NCBI GenBank assembly: GCA_021844355.1
Contig: JAKBTP010000164.1
Coordinates: forward strand, 1 to 6,506
Source of the DNA: a bacterium
GTDB taxonomy: Bacteria; Chloroflexota; Dormibacteria; Aeolococcales; Bog-877
Direction of reading: 5' to 3'
Length of the DNA: 6,506 nt
In this document: positions 5,893 through 6,506 of the stretch, piece after piece
Layout: each line of letters begins with the position of its first letter
How positions within the stretch are numbered: the first letter of the stretch is position 1
Position numbers and translations under genes: made by a program
The notes under the pieces: model-generated
Seen by the model: the letters and a program-made list of their open reading frames with translations, nothing else
Database searches by the model: none
What the model was told of the DNA's origin: nothing

Positions 5893-6506
5893 TCAGCCCC
5901 CGCGACGGCGGCGGTGGCGCACCGGGGCCAGGGCCTCGAGTCCGGGTAGCGCCGACTCGTCGCCCACCAGGACCGTGGTCATCCTGGTGGGGGCCAGGTA
6001 CCTCCGGGCGGCCTCCATCACCTCCTCGGCCGAGCAGCGCTCCAGCTCCATCTGGTACCGCTCCAGGTAGCGGTGGTCGAGGCCCAGGCCTCGGACCTGG
6101 GCCAGCGCGGAGGCCAGTCCGGCCTGCGTCTGCAGGGTCACCAGCCGGGCCCCCTCCAGGTAGCTCCTGGTGGTGGCCAGCTCGTCCTGGGGCACGGGCA
6201 CAGTGGCCAACCGGGCTAGCTCGTGCCGGAGTTCGGCGAGGGCGGCCGCGGTCACCTCGGTGCGGACCTCCATGGACGCGCTGGCGAGCCCGTCCCGGCG
6301 GTGGGACTCCACCCTCGCGTGGGGGCTGTAGGTGTACCCCTTGTCCTCCCGCAGGTTGGCCATCATCCGGGAGTTGAATCCGCCACCCAGGACCGCGGTG
6401 GCCAGGCTGAAGGCGATGTGGCCGGGCTCACCCATGGTGGGCCCGCTGGAGGCGGCGACCACCACCGTCTGCACCGAACCGGGGCGCTCCAGGTAGAGGA
6501 TGTCCG
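5893..6506 (-). CDS. M16-family zinc peptidase, C-terminal part (5' end outside window)
   Basis: The last 203 residues of a protein that runs off the right edge; the frame is open to 6506 and reads DILYLERPGSVQTVVVAAS there, so the internal GTG at 6474 is not the true start. The segment matches the C-terminal domain of M16 (pitrilysin/processing-peptidase-like) proteins. It has LGGGFNSRMMANLREDKGYTY (about 39-59 of the visible part) with the family's conserved Arg and Tyr. Later come the LEGARLVTLQTQAGLASAL segment, a C-terminal EVMEAARRYLAP helix and MTTVLVGD strand. The HxxEH zinc site would lie in the N-terminal half, outside the window, so it cannot be said whether this is the catalytic or the inactive type of subunit. 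Its stop is 4 bases from the stop of the convergent plus-strand gene, so it is probably not part of the MoxR unit. Confidence 0.93.
   Translation of the reverse strand, partial: DILYLERPGSVQTVVVAASSGPTMGEPGHIAFSLATAVLGGGFNSRMMANLREDKGYTYSPHARVESHRRDGLASASMEVRTEVTAAALAELRHELARLATVPVPQDELATTRSYLEGARLVTLQTQAGLASALAQVRGLGLDHRYLERYQMELERCSAEEVMEAARRYLAPTRMTTVLVGDESALPGLEALAPVRHRRRRGG

Noticed and set aside
5893..5935. GC-rich bases after the convergent stops, considered as a hairpin terminator.
   Set aside because: They encode the Arg-rich C-terminus of the peptidase, show no clean long stem and have no T-run on either strand.
4835..6070. Plus-strand open frame of 411 codons over the end of DUF58, the six-helix gene and part of the peptidase.
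   Set aside because: Its translation is Trp/Arg/Ser/Pro-rich and has no domain; the other frames carry convincing proteins.

Overview
The window is very GC-rich and densely coded. Third codon positions are strongly G/C, GTG and TTG starts are common, and neighbouring genes overlap by 1 to 4 bases. It looks like a chromosomal piece of a high-GC bacterium of the Actinomycetota type or a neighbouring lineage (for example Dormibacterota or a high-GC Chloroflexota). That placement is inference from composition and gene content; no marker gene here settles it. No RNA gene, insertion sequence, CRISPR array, phage gene or stretch over 300 bases without a gene was seen.

Seven plus-strand genes lie in one run from about 51 to 5888. 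In order they are: an ECF-type sigma factor (51-575); a single-pass membrane protein with a large cysteine-containing outer domain that resembles DUF4232 (572-1588); a four-helix membrane protein with a cytoplasmic DUF4129 domain (1637-2587); a two-helix membrane protein of 169 residues (2640-3149); a MoxR-family AAA+ ATPase (3146-4126); a DUF58 protein (4126-5385); and a small membrane protein with about six helices (start uncertain, end 5888). On the minus strand, meeting this run tail to tail with 4 bases between stop codons, is the C-terminal part of an M16-family zinc peptidase (5893 to beyond the window end).

The DUF4129 / two-helix / MoxR / DUF58 block is a known kind of module. MoxR ATPases paired with DUF58 proteins are thought to act as a chaperone-like machine that activates or assembles partners, often at the membrane. 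Here the module follows a sigma factor and a probable sigma-partner membrane protein with little spacing (4-base overlap, then gaps of 48 and 52 bases). This suggests, but does not prove, that an envelope signal and the MoxR module belong to one regulatory unit. No transglutaminase-like protein, a common partner of DUF4129/DUF58, is present in the window.

The most useful second looks are: the sigma-adjacent membrane protein, which lacks the usual zinc anti-sigma motif; a TATACT box placed for a leaderless transcript starting at a nine-codon reading frame that overlaps the 169-residue gene; and the degenerate metal site of the DUF58 protein. I saw nothing that by itself proves a new system.
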